A DNA stretch of 64,000 nucleotides from Apodemus sylvaticus (GCF_947179515.1 NC_067488.1:26996039-27060038), one strand, 5' to 3'. Shown: positions 1-11,885, counted from the stretch's first letter. A program made the numbers and translations. Notes: a model not told the origin generated them from the sequence alone.

Positions 1-50
1 AATATAGTTTTTATTTACAAATTGATATCTAGCTTTAGTTTTTTTTCAGT

Positions 51-235
51 GGGCCGGAGAGGCGGATCAGTGGTTAAGAGCACTGGCACCCCTGCAGAGC
101 ACCTGGATTTGATCCCAGCACCCACAAGGCAGGTCACAATTGTTTGTAATTCCAGTTTCACAGGCTCGGATGTGCTCTTCTGGCCTCCACAGGCACCAGG
201 CTTTCGTGTGGTACATAAACATGTATGCATTCAAA
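51..235 (+). repeat. B2/B3 SINE
   Basis: tRNA-derived SINE head with A-box-like and B-box-like stretches (cagtggttaagagcac, then gatttgatcccagc) and a B2-type body (tgctcttctggcctcc). Diverged, so an older copy. Confidence 0.8.
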
Positions 236-454
236 TGCCTACTTGGGCCACCATTGTTCCTGAACAGTCATTTGCAGAGGCGAGTAAGAGAAGAAAGATG
301 AAACGAAGAAAGGAAAAGGACTAAGAAAGGCTGGAAAAGGGGGGGCACTTCAGAGGAGAGCTTCGCTTACTGTGATCTAGCTCAATTGATTCACGTGACT
401 CTTACACAGTTAGACTTTCTTTTTTAGTCTTTTGTTGTTGTTGGGTGTTTTCTT

Positions 455-570
455 TTTAAAACAGGGTCTCACTCTGTAGGTCAGGCTAGCCCGAAACTCA
501 CTCTATAGTACAGAGTAGCCTCAAAGTCAGAGCAATCTTCCTGCCTCCACCTCTGGAGTCCTGCACATGC
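455..570 (-). repeat. Old B1-related SINE, antisense
   Basis: Reads acagggtctcactctgtagg and then tcctgcctccacctctgg, the reverse of a B1/PB1 body, with clear divergence. Confidence 0.65.
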
Positions 571-1139
571 TCAGTTCTATATCAGTATACTTGCACTTTC
601 TAATCCCGGTGTTATCTGAACAGAGAATCTGGACTGAGGGTAGACAAGGTCTGAGTTACTGGGATTCAAATCCAGCCTGACCAGGAAGCTCTTAAGCCTG
701 ACTCTTACCACCACCACCCCCTTAGAAACAATAGTTCATTATCTATTTAATTAGAGTCACCAGCTCGTCTTTTAAAGCTCATGTAGTGTGGTATTCAGAT
801 GCAGTCGTGTCTGGGACAGGGTAGCAAGGTGCCGCTTTATGGTAATCACTTGGTTGGTGGCACGTAGAAGGTGGGCTGCCTGGGGACATGAGGATGTAAG
901 GGTCATTTGTAACTCTCAAGTATTGTTGACATGTAATGGGAGTGGCACTGGGATTTAATAGTTCCACCACCAGGTCCCTGGAGGTCCTGGCTTGGGGCAC
1001 TCTGCTTAGTAAATATTTGAGTATGGTTGCCTGGTGTCCAGGCTCTGAGCCAGCAGGGCTCAGGAAGTACAAGGGGCTCCTGTGCACTGATCTGACAGCT
1101 GCTGCTGGTGGGGCCACTGCGAAGTACATGAGGAGGGGA
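571..1139. other. Intergenic, no feature recognised
   Basis: Unique sequence with short open frames on both strands that lack codon structure or homology I recognise. Confidence 0.6.
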
Positions 1140-1144
1140 GGATA

Positions 1145-2293
1145 TTAAATATCATCCTGAGTGAGGTAACTCAGACCCAAAAGGACATGCATGGTATGCA
1201 CTCACTACAGAATACCCAGGATACAAATCCACAGAACTCAAGGTTAGCAAGCTGAAGGGCCCAAGTGAGGATGCCTCAGTCCCACTTAGGAGGAAGAAGA
1301 AAGCAACCATGAGTGGGGGTAGAGGGAGGGACCTGGGTGGGAGAAGAACAGAGAGGGGAAAGGGGGACATGATCAGGTATTAGGGAGAGGAAACAGGACT
1401 GAAGCCCCGAGGGCCAGCAGAAAGAATGGAACCAGGCAACCTTGGGAGATGGGTAGGAGGACCCTCTAGAATGTATCAGAGACCTGAGAGGTGATAGACT
1501 CTCAGGACTCAAAGGGAGGGACTTTAGATGAAATGCCCTACAGTGGGGAGAGGGAACTTGTAGAGTCCACCTCCAGTAGAAAGACAGGGCATCACAGTAG
1601 AGGGATGGGGTTGACATCCCACAGTCAAAAAACGCTGATCCGGAATTGTTTCAGTCTGAAAGAATTGCAGAGGCCAAAATGGAGAAGAGACTGAGGGAAA
1701 GGAGGTCCGGTGGCAGGCCCAAATTGGGATCCAGCTCAAGGGGAGGCTCCAAGGCCTGACACTATTACTGATGCTATGGTGTGCTTACAGACAGGAGCCT
1801 AGCATGGCTGCCCTCTGAAAGGCCCAACAAGCAGCTGAGAGAGTCAGATGCAGATACTTACACCCAACCAATGGACAGAAGCCGGGGACCCCTGTGGTTG
1901 AATTAGGGAAAGGCTGGAAGAAGCTGAGGAGGAGGGCGACCCCAAGACCAGCAGTCTCAATTAACCTGGACCCTAAGATCTCTCAAACACTGAGCCACCA
2001 ACCAGGCAGCACACACCAGCTGATATGAGGCTCCCGACACATCTACAGCAGAGGACAGCCTGGTCTAGCCTCAGTGAGAGAATATGCACCTAATTCTCAG
2101 AGACTTGAGGCCCCAGGGAGTGGGAGGTCTGGTGGGCTGGGCTGGGGACATTCTTTTGGAGACAGGGGAGGAGGTATGGGATGAGGAACAATCAGAGGGC
2201 GAACCAGGAGGGGGATAACAACTGGAGTGTAAAAAGAGATTTAATAATAATTATAATAATAATAGTAATAACAAAACAAACAACAAAAAACAA
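1145..2293 (+). mobile_element. L1 (Lx-type) 3' UTR fragment
   Basis: Opens with the rodent L1 3'-UTR signature (gtgaggtaactcagaccc, catggtatgcactcac) and ends with gaccaggagggggata-like sequence and an A-rich AATAATAATA/AAACAAACAAC tail. 5'-truncated, with no ORF2 coding sequence visible. Confidence 0.8.
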
Positions 2294-2529
2294 GGGGCAG
2301 GATTAGAGGATGGTGTTGTCTAAGTCTATAAAGCAGAAGCAAAGCAGAGGGAGTCTATGCTGAGGATAGCCCCAGACATTTCTAGATTCTTCTTAGCGAC
2401 AATAATTATGTCAACATTCATGGTGCATGAAGCAAGGTTAGCCATTCAGGTTTAGCTCATCTTGTATCGTTTGTGTTGTTGATGGTGTTGTTTGTTTTGT
2501 TTTTAAAACGCAATATTCTTGAAAAAGTT

Positions 2530-3020
2530 AGCAATTTGATTGATGTTTACTTGGTACCACACACTGCATACAACTTGCTTGATGCCTTTAGTGATATGCA
2601 TGAACCCATGGAGCAGTCACCACAGCCAGGATTCTAGACACATCCTCACCTCCCCCAAGTCACTGTGCTCCCTTGAGTGTGTGGTGGGAGCACTCCACAC
2701 TAGATCTGCATGCTGACTACTTTGATGTGCATGTGTTAGAATATTGTTGAGTTGCGGTTGCATGGTGCATAGCACATCTCTAGAACTAGCTCATTATGCA
2801 TGGCCAAGAGTCTGTATGGTGGCCAAAGGGAAGAGGTACAGGAGACATGTGGCACAGTGTAGCCACTGTCCTGCCCCTCAGCGGAAGGGTGCCATGCTGG
2901 TCTTCTAGTGACTGGCTTATTTTACTCAGCAGAGCACTTTCTATACTCATCAGAGTTGTCACAACTGGCACACTTGTTTTCTTTGTTAAGGCTGAAGCAT
3001 ATCCCATTGTAAAATTGCCT
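2530..3020 (+). mobile_element. Ancient L1M-type fragment
   Basis: Contains the old mammalian L1 3'-region theme: a ttattttactcagcaga stretch followed by aaggctgaagcatatcccattgt. Heavily diverged; subfamily not assigned. Confidence 0.5.
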
Positions 3021-3489
3021 TGTATTGATTCTAAGAATGTTGTAACGTTGAGAAAATGGAGTTCTATCTTGGGAAAGGACTTCGAGACAGAATAGATTCG
3101 CTCTCTGCCCTTGGAGACATTTACCCTTAATCCAGATACAAAGCTATTTCCCCTTTATCTTTTGTTTTTCCTTCTGAAAGTCAGTAAGAACTCCACCGGT
3201 TACGGCCTGTTGTAAGGAGATGGACACGAAGCATTTGACAGGATAGTTAGCATGTGGTGAGCACTCAGTATTATTTTGGTTATCTCCTTCTGGTTTGCAC
3301 TGAGTGAATTCCTCCTGTGCTGCTTAACACCTCTCTCCTTGTACATGGGGTTAATGGTGTTTCGGAGTCAGGTTCTAAAAGCCACACTCAAATCATATAG
3401 CCAAGTGACACTTGAACCACCGAATGACTGGGGTTGTTGGAACTGCAGAATCTCATATGCCTCTGAAGAGCCAGGCATTAAGACTAATA

Positions 3490-3802
3490 TGCTAAGTGAG
3501 GTAACCCAATCGCAAAAGAACACTCATGGTAAGCACTCACTGATAAGTGGATATTAGCCTAGAAGCTTGGAATACCCAAGACACAATTCACTTATCAAAT
3601 GATGCCCAAGAAGAAGGAAGGAGAGGCCCCTGATCCTGGAAAGGCTCAGTGCAGCAGTGTAGGGGAATACCAGGACAGGGAAGCGGGAAGGGGTTGATTG
3701 GGGAACACGGGGAGGGAAGAGGGCTTATGGGACTTTCAAGGAGGGGGATCCAAGAAAGGGGAAATCATTTGAAATGTAAATAAAGAACATATTGAATAAA
3801 AA
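3490..3802 (+). mobile_element. 5'-truncated L1 3' end with target duplication
   Basis: Begins within the L1 3' UTR (gctaagtgaggtaaccc, actcatggtaagcactcac), ends with AATAAAGAACATATTGAATA and an A-run, and is flanked by aagactaata at 3480-3489 and 3803-3812. A standard retrotransposition product. Confidence 0.88.
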
Positions 3803-3911
3803 AAGACTAATAACGACATCAACGATTAGGAAGCACTGATGTGTGGAACCTCTGCATGGAGAGCAGAGCCCTTCCCTTATCATTGAATCCTGTCATTCCT
3901 ATCAGAATTGG

Positions 3912-4130
3912 ACCCTTGGCCTGTTGAGATGGCTCCTTTGTAAAATGCTTACTTTGCAAGCACTTTGATCTGAGTTCAATCCCTAGAACCCATGTAAAAA
4001 AGGCTAGGTGTGGTGCTTGCACACAGGTGATTTTGGCTCTGACAGGCAGGTGAGATCTCACTGGCCAGCCAGCCAAGCCTGGGTTCCTTTGAAAGATCCT
4101 GTCCTAAGGAAACAAACAAATACTAAAAAC
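3912..4130 (+). repeat. B4-type SINE
   Basis: ID-like head (gagatggctcc..., gagttcaatccctagaaccc) followed by a B1-like body (ggctaggtgtggtgcttgc). The CA array after it is probably its former tail. Confidence 0.65.
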
Positions 4131-4225
4131 AATGTGGGGAGCCCCTTAGAAATGACTTTTGTGGCTATCTGGGTGTGGTTTGGTCTTCACACAAATATGC
4201 ACATACTTGCACTTCAACATGCACT

Positions 4226-4237
4226 CACACACACACA

Positions 4238-4269
<32 letters not shown>
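4226..4269 (+). repeat. (CA)n microsatellite
   Basis: Near-perfect AC dinucleotide run with one G interruption. Confidence 0.95.
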
Positions 4270-4271
<2 letters not shown>

Positions 4272-4429
4272 TAAATAAAATATACCTTTACCACAGTGAA
4301 CTCAAATTGTGACCTGTATATTTGGTCTTACATCCAAACTCTTTTATTCTTTCAATTGGCTGCAAGGACTGAAGGCTGTAGAGAAAAGTATGGGAAGAAA
4401 GCTTAGCACTAAAAACAACAGCCAAAATC

Positions 4430-4625
4430 ACATCACTTATTATGTGGCAGGCCCAGGGTTACATGATTTACATAAAACCCATGTTTAATCCCTGCAGCAA
4501 CTGTGGAGACAGATGCTATGACTCTGCAAGTTAGAAGAGCAAGGCAGAGAGGTAAATGACCCATTCCAAGTCAAGTAGCAGAGTGAGTTTGCACATCTAC
4601 AGTCTGGGTCCAGAAACTCTGCTAT
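4430..4625 (+). repeat. MIR-like SINE remnant
   Basis: Order of themes fits MIR: tatgtggcaggccc, ctgcagcaactgtggagacagatg, aggcagagaggtaaatgac, caagtcaagtagcagag. Old and diverged. Confidence 0.55.
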
Positions 4626-4639
4626 GGACTTCCCATTAC

Positions 4640-5144
4640 TGATTCTTTGGTTCCCTATTAAAATTATTTTTAAGAATGGAAATTGTAGTCCGCATCTTCG
4701 AAAGATTGATTGTCTTTTGCAGAGCATCATTTGACACTTGTCCCCTGGCCAGAGAAGTCAAGAGCCTCTTTGCATTTAATGAAGCAAAGGTAAAAAAGTG
4801 AAATGAAAACTGAAGGCTGGGTAACACTCTTTGCAACACAATATGGGTAACCATCTCTTCTTGGGCAGGCTGGGCATGCAGGATGGTCACTGTGTTCCTT
4901 TTCATTCAAGTAGAACCATGTGTTCTGCTTCTTATTTGGAAACTTAGATTAGCACCTAGCCTGAGATTAACAGTCACGGAAAGATTAACTGTTGGCCAGT
5001 TGGCATCATGACCCACAGCTGGCAGGGGAGAAATCAGCTTTTCAGTCCTTCACGAGCTCTGAGGACACTGCCTCCTCCTTTCCCCACCTCACCTCGTGCT
5101 TTCAAACTTTCCACTTTTTCCAGAACAGAAAGTACTACAGCATG

Positions 5145-5145
<1 letters not shown>
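4640..5145. other. Intergenic, no feature recognised
   Basis: Unique sequence between the MIR-like remnant and the TG/GA array. Confidence 0.55.
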
Positions 5146-5148
<3 letters not shown>

Positions 5149-5204
<56 letters not shown>

Positions 5205-5210
5205 AGGTAG

Positions 5211-5241
<31 letters not shown>

Positions 5242-5278
5242 GAGATAAAAGACAGAAACAGAGACACAGAGAGAGGCA
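5149..5278 (+). repeat. Compound (TG)n(GA)n microsatellite
   Basis: TG run 5149-5178 passes directly into GA-rich sequence that decays into GACAGA/GAGACA variants by 5,278. Confidence 0.95.
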
Positions 5279-5279
5279 G

Positions 5280-5900
5280 AGTAATTTTAGCAAAGGCATT
5301 TTCTAAGAACTTTCTAAGAACTGGAAAGTGACCAGGAGAAGGTCACTTCTAATGTGGATATTAGGAGGTAGATGGGAGGTAACTGACATCCAGCCAGATA
5401 GACTGTCAAATATTGTCATCGGTAAAACGTCACATGTTTCCCTGATAGAATGTATAAACTGACTCTTGCTTCATGCTGTTCCCAAGAGGCCATCATGGTG
5501 AGGAAAGGGAGGAGGAGGAGAGATACTTCAGTGGATTCTTCACTGTAATTTCCTGGGTGGGACCTCGTGACTCTCCTTTTATTTTTTTTAAACAAGTCAT
5601 TGCCAGGGACTCCATGGGTATTCATGGAGAGTACAGTTCTATATGGGAATATAGTAGAGCCTCTACTGCATTCTGAAGCCATCTCTACCTGTCTGCCTAG
5701 AAATGGGGCTTTCCTGGATGTGGGATTCTCAGTACTTAGTCTGAGCGCTGGGGTAGATGAGCATTGATCATCTCATCGGAAGCTGACTAGGTAAGTTTTC
5801 AAGCACCAGTTGTGAGCATCTCACCCTAACTCTGGGCTCAGAGAGGTCATATCAGGAATTAGAAATCAGCCATCTAGTTAGCAAACCTAGAAATAAGGCT
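5280..5900. other. Intergenic, no feature recognised
   Basis: Unique sequence; short overlapping open frames on both strands show no recognisable protein. Confidence 0.55.
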
Positions 5901-5914
5901 TTTGATTATGGTCT

Positions 5915-6076
5915 CATGGGAGATGGCTCAGTGGGCAGATGTGGCTGCCATCACCTAATGACTTGAGTTGGATCCCTGGAATTCATGTGGAAAAGAGAAA
6001 ACTGATTCCCAGAAGTTGGTTTCTGAGCTCTATACACGTGCCTCTCACCTCCCTATGTATACCTTGGTTTGTGAAT

Positions 6077-6078
<2 letters not shown>
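5915..6078 (+). repeat. B3/B4-class SINE with CA tail
   Basis: gggagatggctcagtgggcag head, ttggatccctggaattcatg B-box region, then gaaaactgattcccagaag. Followed directly by the CA array at 6079-6114. Confidence 0.75.

Positions 6079-6114
<36 letters not shown>
6079..6114 (+). repeat. (CA)n microsatellite
   Basis: Uninterrupted CA run forming the tail of the preceding SINE. Confidence 0.95.
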
Positions 6115-6118
<4 letters not shown>

Positions 6119-6149
6119 ACACAAAATAAACAAATGATGTAATAAGAAA

Positions 6150-6610
6150 AAGAAAAACAATTCCCTTTTAAGGTCTTTCTCAATGCTTCTGGTTGTCTAT
6201 GTTTGGTAGCCTGAGGGTTTCACACTTTTTAATCTAACAGATGCAACATCATAAGCTGAGGCCACCCCTTCCCATCATGTGTGCGTGCTTGGAAATAAAG
6301 TTGTAACACTCAGTCTGTCCAGTTATGTCTGGTCCAAAGCTACTTCTGTCTGATAACAGAGTGTAAGTAATTTCACACTGGCCCCCAAGGCCTCAGATAT
6401 TTACCATGGTCAGTTTCTATTCTGTCCAGGCAAACTATTTTCCCCCTCACTTTAAAATCTGAGAGCAGGTGACAGGATCAGAGCCTTTAGCAGGCGACAG
6501 CAGACTTAGTTAGAATTTAATACTGTCTTCTGTTTTCACCTTCTTGCACATACTCTGATACTAGTTCACCATTCATGGTGCTAATCTGGAGTTTCCTCTT
6601 AAGATAAATT
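6150..6610. other. Intergenic, no feature recognised
   Basis: Unique sequence. An A-rich patch at 6,618-6,650 follows. Confidence 0.5.
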
Positions 6611-6702
6611 CACTGATGCAAAAAAACAAAAACAAAAACAAAAAAAAATATACAGATTTAAAGATGGTAATTAGAACGGTTAGAAGACTGGGTGACATGT
6701 GC

Positions 6703-6766
6703 ATCCTGCCAACATCACATCCTGCCAACAACACATCCTGCCAACCTCACATCCTGCCAACAACAC
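6703..6766 (+). repeat. Minisatellite, four 16-bp units
   Basis: Units of the form atcctgccaacaacac at 6703, 6719, 6735 and 6751. They differ only at the 12th and 13th bases (atc, aac, ctc, aac). Confidence 0.92.
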
Positions 6767-6769
6767 AAA

Positions 6770-7610
6770 GGTTGTATTTAAGTTTGAACCTTAGGACCCT
6801 GTATCTAATCCTGTCCTTCCACAGGTAAAGAAACTATAGTCTAGTGATTAAGTCACCTGCCTATGGTCACTTACTTACTCACGGAATAGATTCCTGTCCC
6901 TGCTGGAATAATGGTCTCATATCTCTAAATGGTTAGTCCTTTGCACTTTGAATCAGTTAGTCTGAACACAGATTATTGCACAGTTAAAGTTCATGTATTC
7001 AGAGCCAGAAAATATCCTCATGACATGTTCACAAGCACGGACAGTAGAGATGGACAGAAAATTTGAAACAATCAAGGGGCCATTTGCGTTCTAAGCACGA
7101 CATGTTGGTTTCATTAAGTTGATTAGTTTCTTAGTCATGGTTTCCTAGGGTTAATCAATCTGATTAAAAGTCTTGTTTTATTTAATAAAATGCACTTAAG
7201 TGTGTGTATGGGAAATGCAAAGGCTAAGACTGCTAAATGGAAAACATTGATATATATATATCAATGTTGGGCGCATTCAAGCACAGTGTGAATCTTCCAG
7301 GAAGATTTGGCATCCTGCTCTGTGATTATAACTTTATTTCCACTGGGATTCTCTTCCCCCAGTCCCGGTGCCTCTTCCCACTGGTACTCAAGACAGTTAC
7401 TGATCTTGGGACGGTTCAGAGAGTGCCTGGGAGTGTATGGAAGGCTGAGCTCTGTCCACACGGGGGTGTCGGAAGTGTGACAGTGCTACGTGTTGCCCTG
7501 GGTCCGGCTTTCAGGGATGAGTTTTGAAGTGGCACTGTGACTCTTATGTGACTGGTCATCATTCTACATGAGTTTGGATAATTTGACAAATGAGGTTGAA
7601 GAGAGACAAA
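6770..7610. other. Intergenic unique sequence with a perfect palindrome
   Basis: No gene or transposon recognised. Contains a 26-bp perfect palindrome at 7,243-7,268. Confidence 0.55.
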
Positions 7611-7612
7611 TG

Positions 7613-7960
7613 GGACTGGAAAGATGGCTCACTGGTTAAAGTGCTTGACATACAAATTCGAGAACTCGGGCTGTGATTCCCCAGCACACACACATGTAAA
7701 TGCTTCGTGGGTGTCATGGGCCTCCTATCATTCCAGGGCTGGAGCAATCTGAGGAGGTGAAGGAGCGGAAACTGGTAAGCTCTGGGTTCTCTTGTGTTTT
7801 TGATGCTCACGGTGGAGAGCCTTTGAAGAAGACCCCTGATGTCAGCACCAACCTCCACACACATGCACACTGATGTGCACCCATTCACATAAGGACATGT
7901 ACGTACACACATATACCACACACACATACCACACACGCAGACACATGAAAAAAGAAAAAA
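7613..7960 (+). repeat. B4-type SINE with CA-rich tail
   Basis: Head ggaaagatggctcactggtt, then attccccagcacacac, a B1-like middle (gtgtcatgggcctcctatc) and a tail of ACACAC/CATACC repeats to about 7,940. Confidence 0.65.
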
Positions 7961-8099
7961 GGAAGGAAAAAGACATCCACTTGGATCAGAACCTGACATG
8001 CGAATCACATATAGTGACTGTGTTTCGATAAATGAGTAAAACCTATATTAGAAACAAACTTTTTTTACATGTATCTTTATGTTTGGACCATTTTTTTTA

Positions 8100-8235
8100 A
8101 AATTGAGTTTATGAGATAGATCCTCTCTGTGTAGTTGGCTGTCCTCAAAATAACTATGTATACCAGACCAGACCAGCCTCAAACTCACAGAAACCCTCCT
8201 GTCTCTGCCTCCTGAGTCCTGGAATTAAATGGATG
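8100..8235 (-). repeat. Old B1-type SINE, antisense
   Basis: ctctctgtgtagttggctgt, ccagcctcaaactcacagaa and tctctgcctcctgagtcctg appear in antisense B1 order. Confidence 0.7.
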
Positions 8236-8307
8236 CATTTTTGGTACCTTTTAATGCCAATTGGCATAGTTAGATAGTTAGGGTATTTTCTATAAAGGCA
8301 AGGGATT

Positions 8308-8524
8308 TTGTTTTTGTTTTTGTTTTTGTTTTTGTTTTGGGTTTTGGGTTTTTGTTTTTTGGGTTTTGGGTTTCCCCCCCCCCCCCCCCGAGATAGGGTT
8401 TCTCTGTGTAGCCCTGGCTGTCCTAGAACTCACTCTGTAGACCAGGCTGGCCTCGAACTCAGATATCTGCCTGCCTCTGCCTCCCAAGTGCTGGGATTAA
8501 AGGCGTGCGCCAACACCACCCGGC
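8308..8524 (-). repeat. B1 SINE, antisense, with TTTTTG tail and C16 run
   Basis: Body 8390-8524 is a little-diverged antisense B1 (tagggtttctctgtgtagcc ... gggattaaaggcgtgcgcca). The complement of its A-rich tail is (TTTTTG)n from 8,308 and an unusual run of 16 C at 8,374-8,389. Confidence 0.93.
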
Positions 8525-9758
8525 AAGACAAATGTTCTTAGGCTATATGTGTTGATGTGACATTTATCTATCAAAAGTGACTGTGGACTTGGCCAGAAGC
8601 AAGGAGGCCTGACATAAAACTCTTCAGCACCTGTGGAAGCAGCAGGTATTGTTCATTTGTTCCTGGAGTGGCAGTAAACACGCAGATAGATATGTGGCCA
8701 CTGAGTAGAGCTATAGGGAGCGAGAAAGCTAGGCAGCCTCTGGTGAGTTCCAACCAAGCAGGAGAGGTGTGTGAATGAACCCGTGAGTGATCACAGCAGT
8801 GTCTTTCTCCATAGTGTCATTCTATTTAGGACACCTGTAGCTTAGCAGTCTGTCAGCCATGTCACTGACTGAGCAGTGAGGTCTTCCTCCCCTGGCCGCC
8901 ATAAATCACTAACCCAGAACAACTACCGCCTCAGAGCTACTGCTGCCCTCACCAGGAGGCCAAGGGTCAGTCTCCAGGAACTTTTCCCCTGTGATAAGAG
9001 ATGGGGTCAATGTGAAGGGGGAAGGCAACAGATATGACAGCAGATGCAGGTCCAGAGAGCTGAAGGCTTTATGGGGACAGCTTCTGCCCATGGTCTCGCT
9101 CTCCCAAAGGTGTGTGATGAATGCACTAGCTCTTAACTAACCAGGAGTGATTTCTCCTTCTGGGTAACATTGCCTGGAAACATTTACAATGGCTCCCAAA
9201 CAGGGGACTACTACTCTTATAGCCAAGGATGGAAGCCATGGATTGCTAAACACCCTCTAACACATAGGAAACTCCTCCTGACAAAGTGCTACCTGAACCC
9301 TAATGTCAATAATACCAAGGCCCTACGTGCTCAGGGTCTAGACAGCCTGTGGCCTGTGCATTTCATGATGCTGTCAACACATTCCTTTAGAAGGTGGTGC
9401 AAGGCTGAGTTTTCTAGTGGTGAACGGCACGTGGGTCCTGATCAAGACAAAGATCTCCAGGCACTAAAAGAAATAACTGGGTTTCCATAAAAGGGAAGAT
9501 TAAAAGCAGGCTGTGCCTTTCTGAGGATAAATCTGAACGATGAGTAATAGGGTAAGGTGATGTGGAAGAAAAAATGGAGCTGAGCTCAGACCCTGAGGGA
9601 GAAGCTGAGGGAGAACCTGTCACCTCCGGTCCTGTTGTCTGCGTCCTGATGTTGAGGGCACCGCAGCCTGCGTGGCAGGGTGTCACAGCTACGTGACAGC
9701 TCCCAGTTGGCCCATTTTAGGGTCTTTTAGTGCTGTGTTGGGCCCAAGATCATGGGGT
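8525..9758. other. Intergenic, no feature recognised
   Basis: 1.2 kb without identifiable repeats. Open frames here (for example 9170-9490 +) have no recognisable product or splice structure. Confidence 0.5.
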
Positions 9759-9766
9759 GTCTAATA

Positions 9767-10185
9767 CATTGGTTCTCAGCCTCCCTAATGCTGCAAACCT
9801 TTATTATAGTTCTTCAGGTTATGGTGACCCCCAACCATAAAATTATCTTTGTTGGGGGCTGGTGAGATAGATCAGCAGTTAAGAACACTGACTACTCTTC
9901 CAGAGGTCCTTGAGTTCAATTCCCAGCAACCACATGGTGACTCCCAACCGTCTGTAATGGGATCCGATGCCCTCTTCTGGTGTGTCTGAAGTCAGTATGC
10001 ATATACATAAAATAAATAATTCTTTAAAAAATTATTTTTGTCGCTACTCCATAACTGTAATTTTGCTACTGTTATGAATTGTAATGTAAATACCTAGGTT
10101 TTCTGATGATCTTAGGTGACCCCCGTGAAAAGGCCATTCGACGCCCCCCCCAAAGGGGTCGAGACCCACAGGTTGAGAACTGCTG
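9767..10185. mobile_element. URR1-type hAT-Charlie DNA element, interrupted by a B2
   Basis: Terminal inverted repeats cattggttctcagcct and aggttgagaactgctg, flanked by 8-bp duplications gtctaata (9759-9766) and gtctacta (10186-10193), the hAT signature. Non-autonomous, no transposase. A B2 inserted at 9,853-10,029 splits it. Confidence 0.88.
9853..10029 (+). repeat. B2 SINE nested in the hAT element
   Basis: Sense B2 (cagcagttaagaacactgac, gagttcaattcccagcaacc, ctcttctggtgtgtctga), ending in AAATAAATAATTCTTTAAAA. Target duplication aattatctttgt (9841-9852) and aattatttttgt (10030-10041). Confidence 0.92.
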
Positions 10186-10194
10186 GTCTACTAG

Positions 10195-11159
10195 AAAGGA
10201 AAATAGCATTAATTATCGGGAAACAAAATTTGTGCTATGGAGAAAATGACAGTTCTAGTCAAGGGTTGTCCACAGATTGTTCTGGGAGCCAGACACCTTG
10301 GAAGAGTATTAAGCTCCCATATATCCAGTTATGGCTGTACTGAGCCAAGCTTGGAGGGACTCTGGGAGAGGAAGGGAATGTCTCAGTGGTGACAGGAGCC
10401 ATGTCTTCAGGGGGCTAAGACCAATGAAGCATGTTTTCATTAGAAAGGAATGACCCACTTCCTTCTTATATTGCCAAAGACTGTCTTTAGCCAAGTCAAC
10501 CAGGGTGAAAACTTGGGATTCATCTCCTATAAGATAAAAAGAAAATAACCGGTGTATTCTAGAAACCTTTAGGACCAAACATAAGTGGGCAAATGGAATG
10601 GAAGAGAGAAGACACTGGGAACTGGGTCAAATGACTGTGGTGTTATACATTCTGTACGATGAGACCTAAACGACAGACAGAGTGTGGACATGTTCTGATT
10701 CGCTAAAGGAAGCCAGGCGAAGCAGCTGAATTCTCTCCAGCAAAGCCAGTCAGAACCAAAACAATGAATGCTATTCTTCCCCTGGCAAGAGACTTTAATG
10801 TGCATTGGCTCCAAGCCTAGAAATTGTTTTCTTTAAAATTCCTTTTCATGACCCCCCACCCCTCCCTGATACAATAACTACTCGAATCCCCCATCATAAG
10901 AAGAGGGGGGTGGTTTTACTTCCTGTCTGTTCCTCAAGTCTTTATTATCCCTTAGTCATCTGAAAGTTTCTGTGCGTGGTAGCGGATATCAGACATCCTA
11001 ACAGTGAAAACCACAGCTTGAAGAAATCGGTGATGGTAAAGGTAGTGGCTCCATTCCCAAAGGTAAACTCAGCCTCGGCCACAGTTGATCATCCACTGGG
11101 CAGGATGTGACCCAAGCCAACTAGAATCTAGAATCGGCTGAGATTTAGAAATGATGATT

Positions 11160-11160
<1 letters not shown>
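10195..11160. other. Intergenic, no feature recognised
   Basis: Unique sequence, with short C- and G-runs near 10,850-10,915. Confidence 0.5.
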
Positions 11161-11191
<31 letters not shown>

Positions 11192-11199
11192 TGTATATG

Positions 11200-11231
<32 letters not shown>

Positions 11232-11248
11232 TGTATGTATGTATGTAT
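11161..11248 (+). repeat. (TATG)n microsatellite
   Basis: About 88 bp of ATGT tetranucleotide with one TATATGTATATG interruption in the middle. Confidence 0.95.
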
Positions 11249-11339
11249 GAGAGTGAGGAGGTATGTGTGTCTTTAAAGGTAACAAAGGGCACAGATGAGG
11301 GTGATGAGTGTCCTCCCCTTTCGCCCTCTGACTGTTCTT

Positions 11340-11560
11340 TTGAGGCAGAGTCTCTCCTGGAGTGGGAGCCGCATGCTATCTTGGCTAAGCTGGAATACAA
11401 CAAGTCCCAGAGGTCTTCTTGTTTCTGCCTCCCTTGGGAGCTTGCATTACAGACATGCACAGGACACCTCGCTTGTTACGCCAGTGCTGGGATTCAAACT
11501 CTGGTCTTCACGATGGTTTAGCAAGCATTCCTAGCCACTGAATTGTCTCTCCACCCCTCT
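11340..11560 (-). repeat. B4-type SINE, antisense
   Basis: gaggcagagtctctcctgga, ttctgcctcccttgggagct, gctgggattcaaactctggt and ccactgaattgtctctccac match an antisense B4. Confidence 0.7.
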
Positions 11561-11882
11561 CTGACATTTTACACATGGACGCTGAAGGAAGATAAATGTA
11601 CAGTCCTTGTGTCCATTGGCTTTGCTTCTTTAGATTCAACCAACCACAGATTAAAAAAAAAAAAACTATCTGGAAAGTAATTGCATCTGTCCAGCACATG
11701 TAGAAGTATTTTTATTGCCTTTAATTTTGAAACAGTGGAGTGAAACTTTGCATATATAATGCAGTGCTCTATAGCCACTAGTCTAGACGTGATTGAGTGT
11801 CTAGGATGTCCATACATTACATAAAAGGGTTAAGCAGTTTTATATAAGGAACTTGGGAGCCTGTATATTTTGATCGTGATCT

Positions 11883-11885
<3 letters not shown>

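Noticed and set aside
6703..6766. CRISPR-like repeat array
   Set aside because: Direct tandem units without spacers, in a mammalian genome; an ordinary minisatellite.
7559..8008. 149-codon - strand frame
   Set aside because: Mostly antisense translation of a B4 SINE and its CA-rich tail.
8290..8487. Frames beginning MGGRGR.ISEFEA (also near 42,770, 48,921, 51,306 and 52,807)
   Set aside because: The same peptide appears at every B1 copy, because it is B1 SINE translated in one frame.
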